The position numbers and the translations under genes are program-made. Below the pieces are notes generated by a model. It was given only the letters and a program-made list of their open reading frames with translations, had not been told where the DNA came from and ran no database searches. From positions 168,652-232,651 of the forward strand of contig CAZWLD010000001.1 in NCBI GenBank assembly GCA_964634685.1: a stretch of DNA of 64,000 nt, written 5' to 3'. Source of the DNA: CAZWLD01 sp964634685 (lineage in GTDB: Bacteria > Bacillota_I > Bacilli_A > Acholeplasmatales > JAEDCM01). This document shows, piece after piece, positions 1-8,364 of the stretch (position 1 is the first letter of the stretch; each line of letters opens with the position of its first letter).

Positions 1-2
1 GT

Positions 3-524
3 ACGCGTTTATTAAGTGTTAAATTCCCGAAGACATTAGAAGTAATCGGACGCCGTTCATTCTTAGACTGTGCAAAATTAAGAACAATCAATTTGCCAAA
101 GTCATTATTATCGGTTGAAGAACAAGCATTTAAGAATTGTACCGGAATCAAGGATTTAAAATTTGATCCAGAGTCATTATTACAAACAATTGAAAAGGAA
201 GCCTTCTATGGCTGTGAAAATATTGTGTCTTTGAATTTACCTAAACAATTAACGAAGATTAGTGAGGGTGCCTTCTATAATCTCAAAAAATGTGAAGAGG
301 TTGTATTACCTCCTAGTCTTGAAAGAATTGAAAAGCTTGGATTATATGGATTTGAATCATTATTATCTTTGACCATTCCAGCTTCTTGTAAATTCATTGG
401 TGAAAAAGCTTTATATGGTGGAACTATCAATACGGTTTACATTCGTGATAAGGAAATGTATAAAGAGTTTAAGAAGCAATGTAAAACTGAATTCTATCAA
501 TTCGCAGTTGAATTAGACAAATAA
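3..524 (+). CDS. BspA-like leucine-rich-repeat protein (LRR_5), 5' truncated by the window edge
   Basis: The frame is open from the first bases of the window, so only the C-terminal 173 residues are visible. They consist of consecutive LRR_5 (BspA/TpLRR) repeats of about 23 residues with the pattern hydrophobic-x-x-I-x-x-x-A-F-x-x-C-x-x-L-x-x-L-x-L-P. Examples are the motifs EEQAFKNC, EKEAFYGCENI and SEGAFYNLKK. Such proteins are usually surface exposed or secreted in gut Firmicutes, but the N-terminus that would carry the export signal lies outside the window. The same repeat family recurs at the C-terminus of the SGNH protein near 57 kb. A strong terminator follows directly. The family call is secure; the role is unknown. 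Confidence 0.85.
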   Translation, partial: TRLLSVKFPKTLEVIGRRSFLDCAKLRTINLPKSLLSVEEQAFKNCTGIKDLKFDPESLLQTIEKEAFYGCENIVSLNLPKQLTKISEGAFYNLKKCEEVVLPPSLERIEKLGLYGFESLLSLTIPASCKFIGEKALYGGTINTVYIRDKEMYKEFKKQCKTEFYQFAVELDK

Positions 525-531
525 CATTCCA

Positions 532-566
532 ACTACTTTCTGGAATAAACCAGAAAGTAGTTTTTT
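532..566 (+). terminator. Rho-independent terminator of the LRR gene
   Basis: A 12-bp perfect stem (532-543 with 550-561, ACTACTTTCTGG) closes a 6-nt loop and runs into a T tract. Almost the same hairpin recurs at 3655-3690 on the other side of the next gene. Confidence 0.9.
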
Positions 567-641
567 CTAAAAATGCTTTTTCTTTTATTTGTTTTTTATT
601 AAATTATTGTATGAGAAAATGATAATTATGACTATTTATGT

Positions 642-677
642 CCTCGTTAATATGTATAATATAACTGAGAAACGAGG
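642..677. promoter_or_regulatory. Candidate promoter with flanking inverted repeat, upstream of the PolC-like gene
   Basis: A perfect TATAAT hexamer (655-660) sits at the centre of a 7-bp inverted repeat, CCTCGTT (642-648) and AACGAGG (671-677). No good -35 box is seen. The arrangement suggests an operator straddling the -10 region. A five-codon reading frame (MRIKE) lies between it and the gene and may be chance. Confidence 0.4.
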
Positions 678-757
678 TCATTATATGAGAATTAAGGAAT
701 AATAAATCATAACGAATTATAAAACTATGTACGAATAATATACTGGGAGGTCATATT

Positions 758-3616
758 ATGGAAAAAGAAAGAGTAGAGTTACATTTACATACCAAAATGA
801 GTGCTTTTGATGGGGTAACTGATGCTTTAGATTATGTTAAGACGGCACTTTATATGAATTGGAAGGGGATTGCCATAACTGACATAAATGGGGTATATGC
901 TATTGATTCTATTGAACGATTTTTGCGTACTAATAATATAACAGACTTTAAGCCAATTTATGGTACTGAACTTGTATACATTGATGATTCAAAGGGCGAT
1001 ACTACAGTTTTTAAGGAGTCTTATGCTACTTTTTTAGCAATTAATGTAACTGGTAAAAAAAATCTTTATAAATTACTTTCTGATGCTTTAACAGAACATT
1101 TATATAAAAGAGAAGCTAGGGCATTAAGAAGTGTAATTGAAAAATATCGGGGAGGAATTCTTGTTGGATCGCCAAGTACAAATGGTGAGATTTGGAAAAT
1201 AGCTTCAACTGGAAGTGAAGAAGAGCTTTTAGAGGCAATGAAATTTTATGATTATATTGAGGTATCTCCAACTTCGTGTTATGCTCATATGTTTGAAAAT
1301 TTTTCGGGTGGAGAGTCTACGATTAAGGAAATTATTAAGAAAATTGTAAAAACTGCTATAGGATTAAATAAGCTTGTTGTGGCTACATCAGACTGTTATT
1401 ATTTAAGTCCATTTGATAAGAAATATCGTGAAATACTAATTCATACACCAAATCGAGATGGTAAACCGCATAAATTAGCAAAGGCGTCGATTTTACCAGA
1501 TAATCATTTACGAACAACTAATGAAATGCTTGAGGAATTTGAATTTTTAGGGGAAGAATTAGCTAATGAAATTGTTATTGAAAATACAAATAAGATTTTA
1601 GATATGACAGAAAGATATGATGTTTTTCCTAAAAAAATGTTTTTTCCCAAAGATGATGAGTTTTCTAATAATCCCTTAGTTAATTATGTAAAGTCAATTA
1701 ATGAAGAATCAAGAAGAATTGTATATGACAATATTAAAGAGACCTATGGTGATAATCCTCATCCAATAATAAAAAAACGTGTCGAACGTGAATTGAATTT
1801 AATTTTGAAATCAGGATATATGTCTGTTTATTATATTTCTTATTTGCTTGTTAAAAAGTCACTTGAAGATGGTTACCTAGTTGGTTCAAGAGGATCAGTT
1901 GGTTCATCACTTGTAGCTACAATGATGGGTATAACAGATGTTAATCCTTTAAAGCCACATTACATTTGTAAAAAATGCAAATTCCATACAATTAAAATGT
2001 CTCCAGATGAAATCGAAGAATATGGCTTATTAGATATTGAAAAACCATTCCAAGAGGCATTATTATCTGCTCATTCAGGCTTTGATTTACCAAATGCAAA
2101 GTGTCCAAGCTGCGGTAATGAGCTATCTAAAAATGGTCATGAAATTCCCTTTGAAATTTTTTTGGGCTCTGAAGGAGATAAAATTCCGGATATTGACTTA
2201 AATTTCTCAGATGAATATCAAGCAAAGGCTCAAGAATATCTTAATACTTTATTTGGAAAAGAACACACTTTTCGTGCAGGCACTATATCAAAAATTACTA
2301 ATTGGTATAGTATTGACTATGTAAAGGATTATTACAAAATTAATGGTGTTAATAAAAGTAATTTTGAAATTGAAAGAGCTGCATCTTATCTTGAAGGTGT
2401 AAGAAGGACAACTGGGCAGCATCCAGGGGGGATTGTAGTTGTTCCTAAAGAAGTAGATATTTATGATATCACACCTATTCAGTATCCTGCCAATGATAAA
2501 ACTAACCGTTGGCAGACGACTCATTTTGATTATCATTCTTTGGAAGATAATCTTTTAAAGATAGATATTCTAGGACATAACAATCCAACAATTATCAAAT
2601 ATTTAATGGATTATGTAAATTCACATCAAGGAGAATTTCCATTTGATAAAGCGCAGGATATTCCTATTGACGATCCAAAGCTTTATAGATTATTTAACAA
2701 TACCGATGTTATAGGTTTAACTAGAGATGATCTTGACGCTGAGGTGGCATCCAATGGCATTCCTGAGTTTGAAACAAGTTTTGTTCAAAATATCCTTAGC
2801 GAAACAAAACCAATGACATTTGCGGAGCTAGTTAAAATTTCTGGTCTTTCTCATGGAACAGGTGTATGGACAAATAATGCAGAAGATTTAGTCGGTGGTA
2901 ATACAAAATATGGTAAGATTACATTAAGTAAGGTTATTGGATGTCGTGATGATATTATGCTTGATTTAATGACATTTGGTATGTCAGTTAAGGATTCATT
3001 TGATATTATGGATTTTGTTAGAAAAGGCAAGTCCCAATCTCAACCTAAAAGGTGGGAAGAATACATTTTAAAAATGAAAGAGGCAGATGTACCTGATTGG
3101 TATATTTTCTCATGTTCTAAAATCTATTATCTTTTTCCTAAGGCTCATGCAATTTCTTATGTAATGATGGAACTTAGAATTGCATGGTTTAAGGTTTACT
3201 ATCCAAAATTATTCTATAGTGCTTGGTTTTCAAAATTGACGAATAGCTACGACATTAAAGCCTTCATAGGGGGTTCCAAAGCTATTAAAAATAAAATGAA
3301 TAAAATAATGGCGAAGGTTAATCTTTCTCCTTCTGAAGAAGATTTGTTAAAATCTGTAAAAATGGCATATGAAATGACTTTGAGGGGTATTAATTTTCTT
3401 CCAGTTGATATTAATAAATCTTCTGCCACAAATTTTGAAATTGAAGGAAATGATTTAAGAATTCCATTTATTGCTATAGATATGCTTAATGAGGAAATTG
3501 CCTTAAATATTGTTAAATGTCGAAGTGAAAAAGAATTTACTTCAATTGATGATGCAGTTAATCGATTAAATCTTTCATCTGAGTTGGTTCAGGTATTTAA
3601 AAAATGGTTTTTTTAA
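758..3616 (+). CDS. Short PolC-type DNA polymerase III alpha subunit paralog without exonuclease domain
   Basis: This 952-residue protein aligns by eye with PolC, the Gram-positive replicase, but is about 490 residues shorter than the usual ~1440. It starts directly in the PHP domain (HLHT at residues 9-12). The N-terminal domain, the OB fold and the DEDD exonuclease normally inserted in PHP are absent. The polymerase core is intact: the GSRGSVGSS motif, the zinc-knuckle cysteines (CKKC and CPSCG), PDIDLNF with catalytic Asp478 and Asp480, and DILGH with Asp603. One PHP motif is changed (ITDIN where PolC has ITDHG). The C-terminus ends before the usual clamp-binding QLSLF-type motif. It is therefore likely an accessory polymerase, not the replicase; its role is unknown. 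It has its own candidate promoter and terminator. Start ATG has a GGGAGG site. Confidence 0.85.
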   Translation: MEKERVELHLHTKMSAFDGVTDALDYVKTALYMNWKGIAITDINGVYAIDSIERFLRTNNITDFKPIYGTELVYIDDSKGDTTVFKESYATFLAINVTGKKNLYKLLSDALTEHLYKREARALRSVIEKYRGGILVGSPSTNGEIWKIASTGSEEELLEAMKFYDYIEVSPTSCYAHMFENFSGGESTIKEIIKKIVKTAIGLNKLVVATSDCYYLSPFDKKYREILIHTPNRDGKPHKLAKASILPDNHLRTTNEMLEEFEFLGEELANEIVIENTNKILDMTERYDVFPKKMFFPKDDEFSNNPLVNYVKSINEESRRIVYDNIKETYGDNPHPIIKKRVERELNLILKSGYMSVYYISYLLVKKSLEDGYLVGSRGSVGSSLVATMMGITDVNPLKPHYICKKCKFHTIKMSPDEIEEYGLLDIEKPFQEALLSAHSGFDLPNAKCPSCGNELSKNGHEIPFEIFLGSEGDKIPDIDLNFSDEYQAKAQEYLNTLFGKEHTFRAGTISKITNWYSIDYVKDYYKINGVNKSNFEIERAASYLEGVRRTTGQHPGGIVVVPKEVDIYDITPIQYPANDKTNRWQTTHFDYHSLEDNLLKIDILGHNNPTIIKYLMDYVNSHQGEFPFDKAQDIPIDDPKLYRLFNNTDVIGLTRDDLDAEVASNGIPEFETSFVQNILSETKPMTFAELVKISGLSHGTGVWTNNAEDLVGGNTKYGKITLSKVIGCRDDIMLDLMTFGMSVKDSFDIMDFVRKGKSQSQPKRWEEYILKMKEADVPDWYIFSCSKIYYLFPKAHAISYVMMELRIAWFKVYYPKLFYSAWFSKLTNSYDIKAFIGGSKAIKNKMNKIMAKVNLSPSEEDLLKSVKMAYEMTLRGINFLPVDINKSSATNFEIEGNDLRIPFIAIDMLNEEIALNIVKCRSEKEFTSIDDAVNRLNLSSELVQVFKKWFF

Positions 3617-3654
3617 TGTTTTAAAGGTTTAAGTTTAGCTCAAATAACTTTCCA

Positions 3655-3690
3655 ACTACTTTTTGGTTTCTTCCAGAAAGTAGTTTTTTT
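3655..3690 (+). terminator. Rho-independent terminator after the PolC-like gene
   Basis: A 12-bp stem with one G-T wobble (3655-3666 with 3673-3684) is followed by a run of T. Apart from one base in the left arm, the arms match the hairpin at 532-561; the loops differ. Confidence 0.9.
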
Positions 3691-3727
3691 AAGCTAAATC
3701 TGGTAATAATAACCACGGAGGCTTTTT

Positions 3728-4708
3728 ATGGTAGAAATTGGTTTTACCCCAAAATATATATATGAAGAGTTGAACAAAAATGTTGTTGGGCAAGAGGAAG
3801 CTAAAAGAATATTAGCAGTTGGCGTTTATAATCACTACAAAAGACTAAATAATCCTTTGATTGAAAAGTCTAATATTTTATTAATTGGAAATTCGGGAAC
3901 AGGAAAAACCTTTATGGTAAAGCAATTATCAAAAATAATTGATGTTCCAGTTGCGATTTGTGATGCGACCTCTTTAACTGAGGCCGGATACGTTGGAGAT
4001 GATGTTGAAAATATTTTGACGAGGTTGTTAATGGTTTGTGATTACAATATTCCTTTAGCCGAAAAAGGAATTATTTTTATTGATGAATTTGATAAAATAG
4101 CTAAGAAAGGCCCGAATCTATCCATTACAAGAGATGTTTCAGGAGAAGGAGTTCAACAAGCATTATTAAAAATAATTGAAGGAACAATTGTCAGTGTTCC
4201 TCCCCAAGGAGGACGAAAGCATCCCTTAGCTCCTTCCATAATGATGGATACATCTAACATTCTTTTTATTTGTGGAGGGGCCTTCGTGGGCTTAGAGTTA
4301 AAAAAAAGTCTCGGCTTCTCGAGTAAGACAAAAGAACTAGATGCAATAGAAGCAATTAGAAGCTATGGAATAATACCAGAGCTATTAGGGCGCATATCGT
4401 ATATTGCTAAATTTAATCCTTTAACGATAAATGATTTAATATGGATTTTGAATAATACATTAATTAAGCAATATCAATTATTGTTAGATATTGATGGTGT
4501 TAAATTAGCCTTTACCGAGGATGCAATTTCTGAGATTGCCCGTATTGCTTTTGAGAATAAAGAAGGGGCACGAGGACTTAGAAGAATATTAGATATAATT
4601 ATGTTAGATATAATGTTTGAATTATCTTCAAAAAGTGTTATAATAAACAAAGAGCACATTGATATGGCCTTTTTAAACCAAAGGTCAAAATGGTTGCAAA
4701 TATCATAA
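3728..4708 (+). CDS. clpX: ClpX-type AAA+ unfoldase lacking the N-terminal zinc-binding domain
   Basis: ATP-driven unfoldase of the ClpXP protease. The 326-residue protein carries the ClpX AAA+ core: Walker A GNSGTGKT (54-61), pore loop GYVG (87-90), Walker B FIDEFD (Asp119), the RKH loop (GGRKHP), and the sensor-2 motif GARGLRRIL. The ClpP-docking loop reads LGF (195-197), where IGF is usual, and the loop around it is shortened. The four-cysteine zinc-binding domain, about 60 residues that recruit adaptors and some substrates, is missing. A terminator and stop codons directly upstream exclude an overlooked extension. The position immediately before lon and engB is the normal clpX locus, so this is probably the organism's clpX and not a stray paralog, though a second copy elsewhere cannot be excluded. 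Confidence 0.85.
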   Translation: MVEIGFTPKYIYEELNKNVVGQEEAKRILAVGVYNHYKRLNNPLIEKSNILLIGNSGTGKTFMVKQLSKIIDVPVAICDATSLTEAGYVGDDVENILTRLLMVCDYNIPLAEKGIIFIDEFDKIAKKGPNLSITRDVSGEGVQQALLKIIEGTIVSVPPQGGRKHPLAPSIMMDTSNILFICGGAFVGLELKKSLGFSSKTKELDAIEAIRSYGIIPELLGRISYIAKFNPLTINDLIWILNNTLIKQYQLLLDIDGVKLAFTEDAISEIARIAFENKEGARGLRRILDIIMLDIMFELSSKSVIINKEHIDMAFLNQRSKWLQIS

Positions 4709-4746
4709 AATTATATTATTATATAAAGGTAAGGATGGTGGTATAA

Positions 4747-7053
4747 ATGGACATTATTAATAATAGTCTTCCGGCTTTAGCTGTTCGTGGAATTTGTCCG
4801 ATTCCTAATAGTGAGATTCGAATTGAGGTTGGTCGTGAAAATTCAATCAAAGCCATCGAAGACTCCGAAAAAGCTAACGGTGGAAACATATGTTTGCTTA
4901 TTCAAAAAAATCCAACTATTGAGGTACCTTCTTGCGATGATTTAGAAAATGTCGGATTACTTGCAAAAATCGTGATGAAAATTAAATTACCTGGTGGATC
5001 ATTAAAGGTAAAATTCAAAATAATTGAAAGAATAACCATTAATTCATTTGAGTTAGTTTCTCCTTTTTTTAAGGTTTCTTATCAACCATTACAAACGGTT
5101 ATCGGTGATCAGGATGAAGAATTAGCTCTTGTTCGTTTAGTAATCAATCAAGTAGTAGATAATCCTAATGTTTTTAACACTAACTCTCAAGAGATTATTA
5201 AAGAGATTCAAGGGGGATTATCCTCAGAGATCTTATGTGACGTGGTTGCGTCAAACATTAAAACCTTAGACCGCGTTAAATATTTACGTGAACCGGAGCT
5301 TAATAAGCGTCTTCGCTTTATTTTAGAGGATATCGGAAGAGAAAAGCAAATTTCTTATTTAGAGAATAAAATCAACGAGGATGTTAAAAAATCCATTGAT
5401 GAAAGTCAAAAGGAATATTATCTTCGTGAAAAAATGCGAGCTATTCAAAATGAATTAGGTGATAAGGCTCGTCAAGAAGAGGAGGTTGACGCTCTTCGCA
5501 AAAAAATTCTTGATGCCCATATGCCAAAAAACATTGAGGAAAAAGCTTTACAGGAATTAAAACGCTTTGGTTCAACTCCACCAAGTGTTGCTGAGTCAGG
5601 TATTATTAAAACCTATCTTGATTTTCTAGTGGCCCTTCCTTGGGATAATGCTAGTGTCGATTGTACCGATTTAAAGCTTGCGAAGGAATTGCTAGATAAG
5701 CATCATTATGGTTTAGATAAGGTTAAAAACCGTATCGTTGAATATTTGGCTGTTAAAATTATGACTGGCCGTAATCCTCAAACCATTTTATGCTTAGTTG
5801 GTCCACCTGGAGTAGGTAAAACCTCTCTAGCAACTTCTATTGCGGAAGCTTTGGGAAGAAAGTTTGTTAAGCAATCCCTAGGTGGCGTTCATGATGAATC
5901 AGAAATCAGGGGTCATCGTCGTACCTATATCGGTGCCCTTCCAGGTCGTATTTTGAAGGGTATGAAGGAAGCTGGTACAGTTAATCCTGTCTTCTTGTTA
6001 GATGAAATTGACAAAATGGCATCGGACTATAAGGGGGACCCAGCAAGTGCAATGCTTGAGGTTTTAGATCCTGAACAAAACGCGAAGTTTAGCGATCATT
6101 ATGTGGAAGAGCCTTATGATTTATCGCAGGTTTTATTTATCACAACCGCTAATTATTTGGAAAATATTCCGGCTCCTCTTCGTGATCGTATGGAAATTGT
6201 TCAATTATCAAGCTATACCGAAATTGAAAAATTCCATATTGCGCGTGAGCATTTAATTGGTAAGCAATTAGCTCTTCATGGCTTAAAGGAAGAACAATTT
6301 ACAATTACCGATGAGGCTATTTATGAGGTTATTCAAAAATATACGCGTGAGGCTGGTGTTAGAAGCCTTGACCGTCAAATTAGCGCCTTGATTAGAAAGG
6401 CCATCAAGGATATTCTAATTGACAAGCTTGATAATGTGTATGTTGATGTTAATAAGGTTCATGAATATTTAGGAAAAACGATTTATGATCACACCTTAGC
6501 TGAAGAAAAGAGTCAGGTTGGAGTCGTTACGGGATTAGCCTATACGGAATTTGGTGGTGATATCCTTCCAATTGAGGTTACCTATTATCATGGAAAAGGT
6601 GGATTAGTTTTAACGGGTAAGCTTGGCGATGTTATGAAGGAGAGCGCAATGGCCGCTTTATCATTCGTTAAATCGCATGCTGATCATTTTGGTATTGACT
6701 ACAAGCTTTTTGAAGAGAATGATATTCATATTCATGTTCCCGAGGGAGCTGTGCCAAAGGATGGTCCTTCGGCTGGTGTAACAATGGCAACGGCTATTGT
6801 TTCAGCATTAACTAACCGCGTTGTTCGAAATGATTTAGGTATGACCGGTGAGATTACTCTAAGAGGATATGTTTTACCAATTGGTGGCTTGAGAGAAAAA
6901 TCAATTGCCGCGCACCGAAGTGGCCTTCATACAATCTTAATTCCGAAGGAAAATCAACGTGATATTGATGAAATTCCAGAGGAAGTACGTAATAATCTCG
7001 AAATTATTCCGGTTGATAATGTTGATGATGTCATTAAATATGCCTTCAAGTAG
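4747..7053 (+). CDS. lon: ATP-dependent protease Lon (LonA)
   Basis: Cytosolic AAA+ serine protease that degrades misfolded and regulatory proteins. The 768 residues are normal for LonA: an N-terminal substrate-binding LAN domain, a coiled region near residues 200-260, Walker A GPPGVGKT (352-359), a Walker B with LLDEIDKM, and the C-terminal peptidase domain with the catalytic Ser675-Lys718 dyad (KDGPSAG and GLREKS). It starts 38 bp after clpX without an obvious terminator between, and engB begins just behind its stop codon, so clpX-lon-engB is probably one operon as in other Firmicutes. Confidence 0.97.
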   Translation: MDIINNSLPALAVRGICPIPNSEIRIEVGRENSIKAIEDSEKANGGNICLLIQKNPTIEVPSCDDLENVGLLAKIVMKIKLPGGSLKVKFKIIERITINSFELVSPFFKVSYQPLQTVIGDQDEELALVRLVINQVVDNPNVFNTNSQEIIKEIQGGLSSEILCDVVASNIKTLDRVKYLREPELNKRLRFILEDIGREKQISYLENKINEDVKKSIDESQKEYYLREKMRAIQNELGDKARQEEEVDALRKKILDAHMPKNIEEKALQELKRFGSTPPSVAESGIIKTYLDFLVALPWDNASVDCTDLKLAKELLDKHHYGLDKVKNRIVEYLAVKIMTGRNPQTILCLVGPPGVGKTSLATSIAEALGRKFVKQSLGGVHDESEIRGHRRTYIGALPGRILKGMKEAGTVNPVFLLDEIDKMASDYKGDPASAMLEVLDPEQNAKFSDHYVEEPYDLSQVLFITTANYLENIPAPLRDRMEIVQLSSYTEIEKFHIAREHLIGKQLALHGLKEEQFTITDEAIYEVIQKYTREAGVRSLDRQISALIRKAIKDILIDKLDNVYVDVNKVHEYLGKTIYDHTLAEEKSQVGVVTGLAYTEFGGDILPIEVTYYHGKGGLVLTGKLGDVMKESAMAALSFVKSHADHFGIDYKLFEENDIHIHVPEGAVPKDGPSAGVTMATAIVSALTNRVVRNDLGMTGEITLRGYVLPIGGLREKSIAAHRSGLHTILIPKENQRDIDEIPEEVRNNLEIIPVDNVDDVIKYAFK

Positions 7054-7062
7054 GTGATTTCG

Positions 7063-7647
7063 ATGATTATTAAGGAATCAGAATTTGTTTTGAGTGGAAC
7101 TAATCTTTCGCATTTACCGAAGGATAATTTACCAGAATTTATGCTTAGTGGCCGTAGTAATGTTGGAAAAAGTTCATTTATTAATATGGTTTTAAACAAT
7201 CATAAAATGGCTCGGATTTCCTCAAATCCCGGGAAAACCCAAACCTTGAATTTCTTTTTAGTAAATAAAGAATTTTATTTAGTTGACGTTCCTGGATATG
7301 GCTATGCTCGGGTTAGCCAGCAACAAAGAGAGCTTTTTGGTAAGATGATGGAGGAATATATTTCCCAAAGAGAAAATCTTAAAATGGTCTTTTTGCTTGT
7401 GGATTTCCGCCATAAGCCGACAGGCGATGATTGCCTAATGTATGATTTTGTGAAATATTATCATATTCCGGTTACGATTATCGCCACCAAGAAGGATAAG
7501 GTTAAAAGAAGCCAATACAAGGCTCAAGAAAAATTAATCAAAGAAACATTGAAGCTTCAAGAAGGGGATACCTTTATTACGACATCAAGTGAAACTAAAG
7601 AAGGACTTTTAGATGTTTTAAAGGTTTTAGAGGAGAATCTCAAGTAA
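7063..7647 (+). CDS. engB: Ribosome-biogenesis GTPase EngB (YsxC/YihA)
   Basis: GTPase needed for late 50S subunit assembly. The 194 residues contain G1 GRSNVGKSS, a G2/G3 region with GKTQTLNFF and DVPGYGYA, and a G4 TKKDK, all typical. The ATG at 7063 is preferred over an in-frame GTG at 7054, because the AGGTGA ribosome site overlaps that GTG and lies at the right distance from the ATG. It follows lon by 9 bp, an order conserved in Bacilli. A hairpin with T tract follows the gene. Confidence 0.95.
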   Translation: MIIKESEFVLSGTNLSHLPKDNLPEFMLSGRSNVGKSSFINMVLNNHKMARISSNPGKTQTLNFFLVNKEFYLVDVPGYGYARVSQQQRELFGKMMEEYISQRENLKMVFLLVDFRHKPTGDDCLMYDFVKYYHIPVTIIATKKDKVKRSQYKAQEKLIKETLKLQEGDTFITTSSETKEGLLDVLKVLEENLK

Positions 7648-7653
7648 TAATTT

Positions 7654-7694
7654 AATCACTTCCTAAATATAAATAAATAGGGAGTGATTTTTTT
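7654..7694 (+). terminator. Hairpin with T tract after engB that contains the next gene's ribosome site
   Basis: A 10-bp stem with one wobble (7654-7663 with 7680-7689) is followed by seven T. The 3' arm includes the GGGAGTGA ribosome site of the following SpoVID-like gene, whose TTG start lies at the end of the T run. It may both end engB transcription and mask translation in read-through RNA. Confidence 0.65.
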
Positions 7695-8364
7695 GTTATT
7701 AAAGGTTTCGCAAAAGCAATTTTTAGAAATAAGTGGAATTTCTCATTTAGTTGATTATGAGATAACAAATCAAAGCTTTACGATTGATGATCAGATTATA
7801 AAGGGCTCCATTTTAGTGGTTTTAAATTTTTATTCAACAAAAGAAAATAATGTTATCTCGGAAAGTAAGGAAATCAATTATCAAATATTAATTAATAATG
7901 ATAAAGGAATTGAGAAAATTAATCTTGATAATATTGCCTTTCAGGTCATCGATAATCAAGGAATCGATGTTGAATTTGAGCTTGAGCTTGACGTTTATGA
8001 GATCAAAGAAAAAATCAAGGATGAGGTTTTAGATGAATTAGATGAAGCTTTAGAGAATGCTTTAGATGATTCCCGAAATGAATCGATTGAAGAAACCAAA
8101 GTACAAGAGAAAATTGAGGAAAATCAAGTAATTGCTTTAGAAGAAATTGAAGAATCTAATAATATGAATGTTATTGAGGATAATAATGAAGATTTAATGT
8201 ATAAGCTTGATGAGGACTATCAAACAATCAAAATAATCTTTACTAATAGTGAAGCCGATGTCGAAAGGGTATGTGAGCTCTATCATAAAACCTTAGCTGA
8301 AATATATGAGGAGAACGATTATCGAGTTGATAATCGCATTATTCTAAAGGTCGATGAAATTTGA
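7693..8364 (+). CDS. spoVID: Short SpoVID-like spore coat morphogenetic protein
   Basis: SpoVID anchors the spore coat around the forespore together with SpoIVA and SafA. This 223-residue protein keeps the family layout in miniature (B. subtilis SpoVID has about 575 residues). It has an N-terminal beta-rich domain (residues 1-110) resembling the SpoVID N-terminus, an acidic low-complexity linker (about 110-170), and a degenerate LysM-like C-terminus (about 175-223) whose ERVCELY motif resembles ERLCERY of SpoVID. It lies directly before ysxE and valS, exactly as in B. subtilis. The TTG start is set by the GGGAGTGA site. It overlaps the next gene by 11 bp. The identity rests on weak sequence similarity plus strong synteny. 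Confidence 0.75.
   Translation: MLLKVSQKQFLEISGISHLVDYEITNQSFTIDDQIIKGSILVVLNFYSTKENNVISESKEINYQILINNDKGIEKINLDNIAFQVIDNQGIDVEFELELDVYEIKEKIKDEVLDELDEALENALDDSRNESIEETKVQEKIEENQVIALEEIEESNNMNVIEDNNEDLMYKLDEDYQTIKIIFTNSEADVERVCELYHKTLAEIYEENDYRVDNRIILKVDEI

Noticed and set aside
681..703. Five-codon leader peptide (MRIKE) before the PolC-like gene
   Set aside because: No ribosome site or attenuator structure goes with it; likely chance.
3596..3640. Frameshift at the T7 run ending the PolC-like gene
   Set aside because: Reading through in either other frame meets stops within a few codons and does not restore the missing QLSLF-type tail.
4708..4746. Terminator between clpX and lon
   Set aside because: The AT-rich gap has no convincing GC-containing stem with a T tract.
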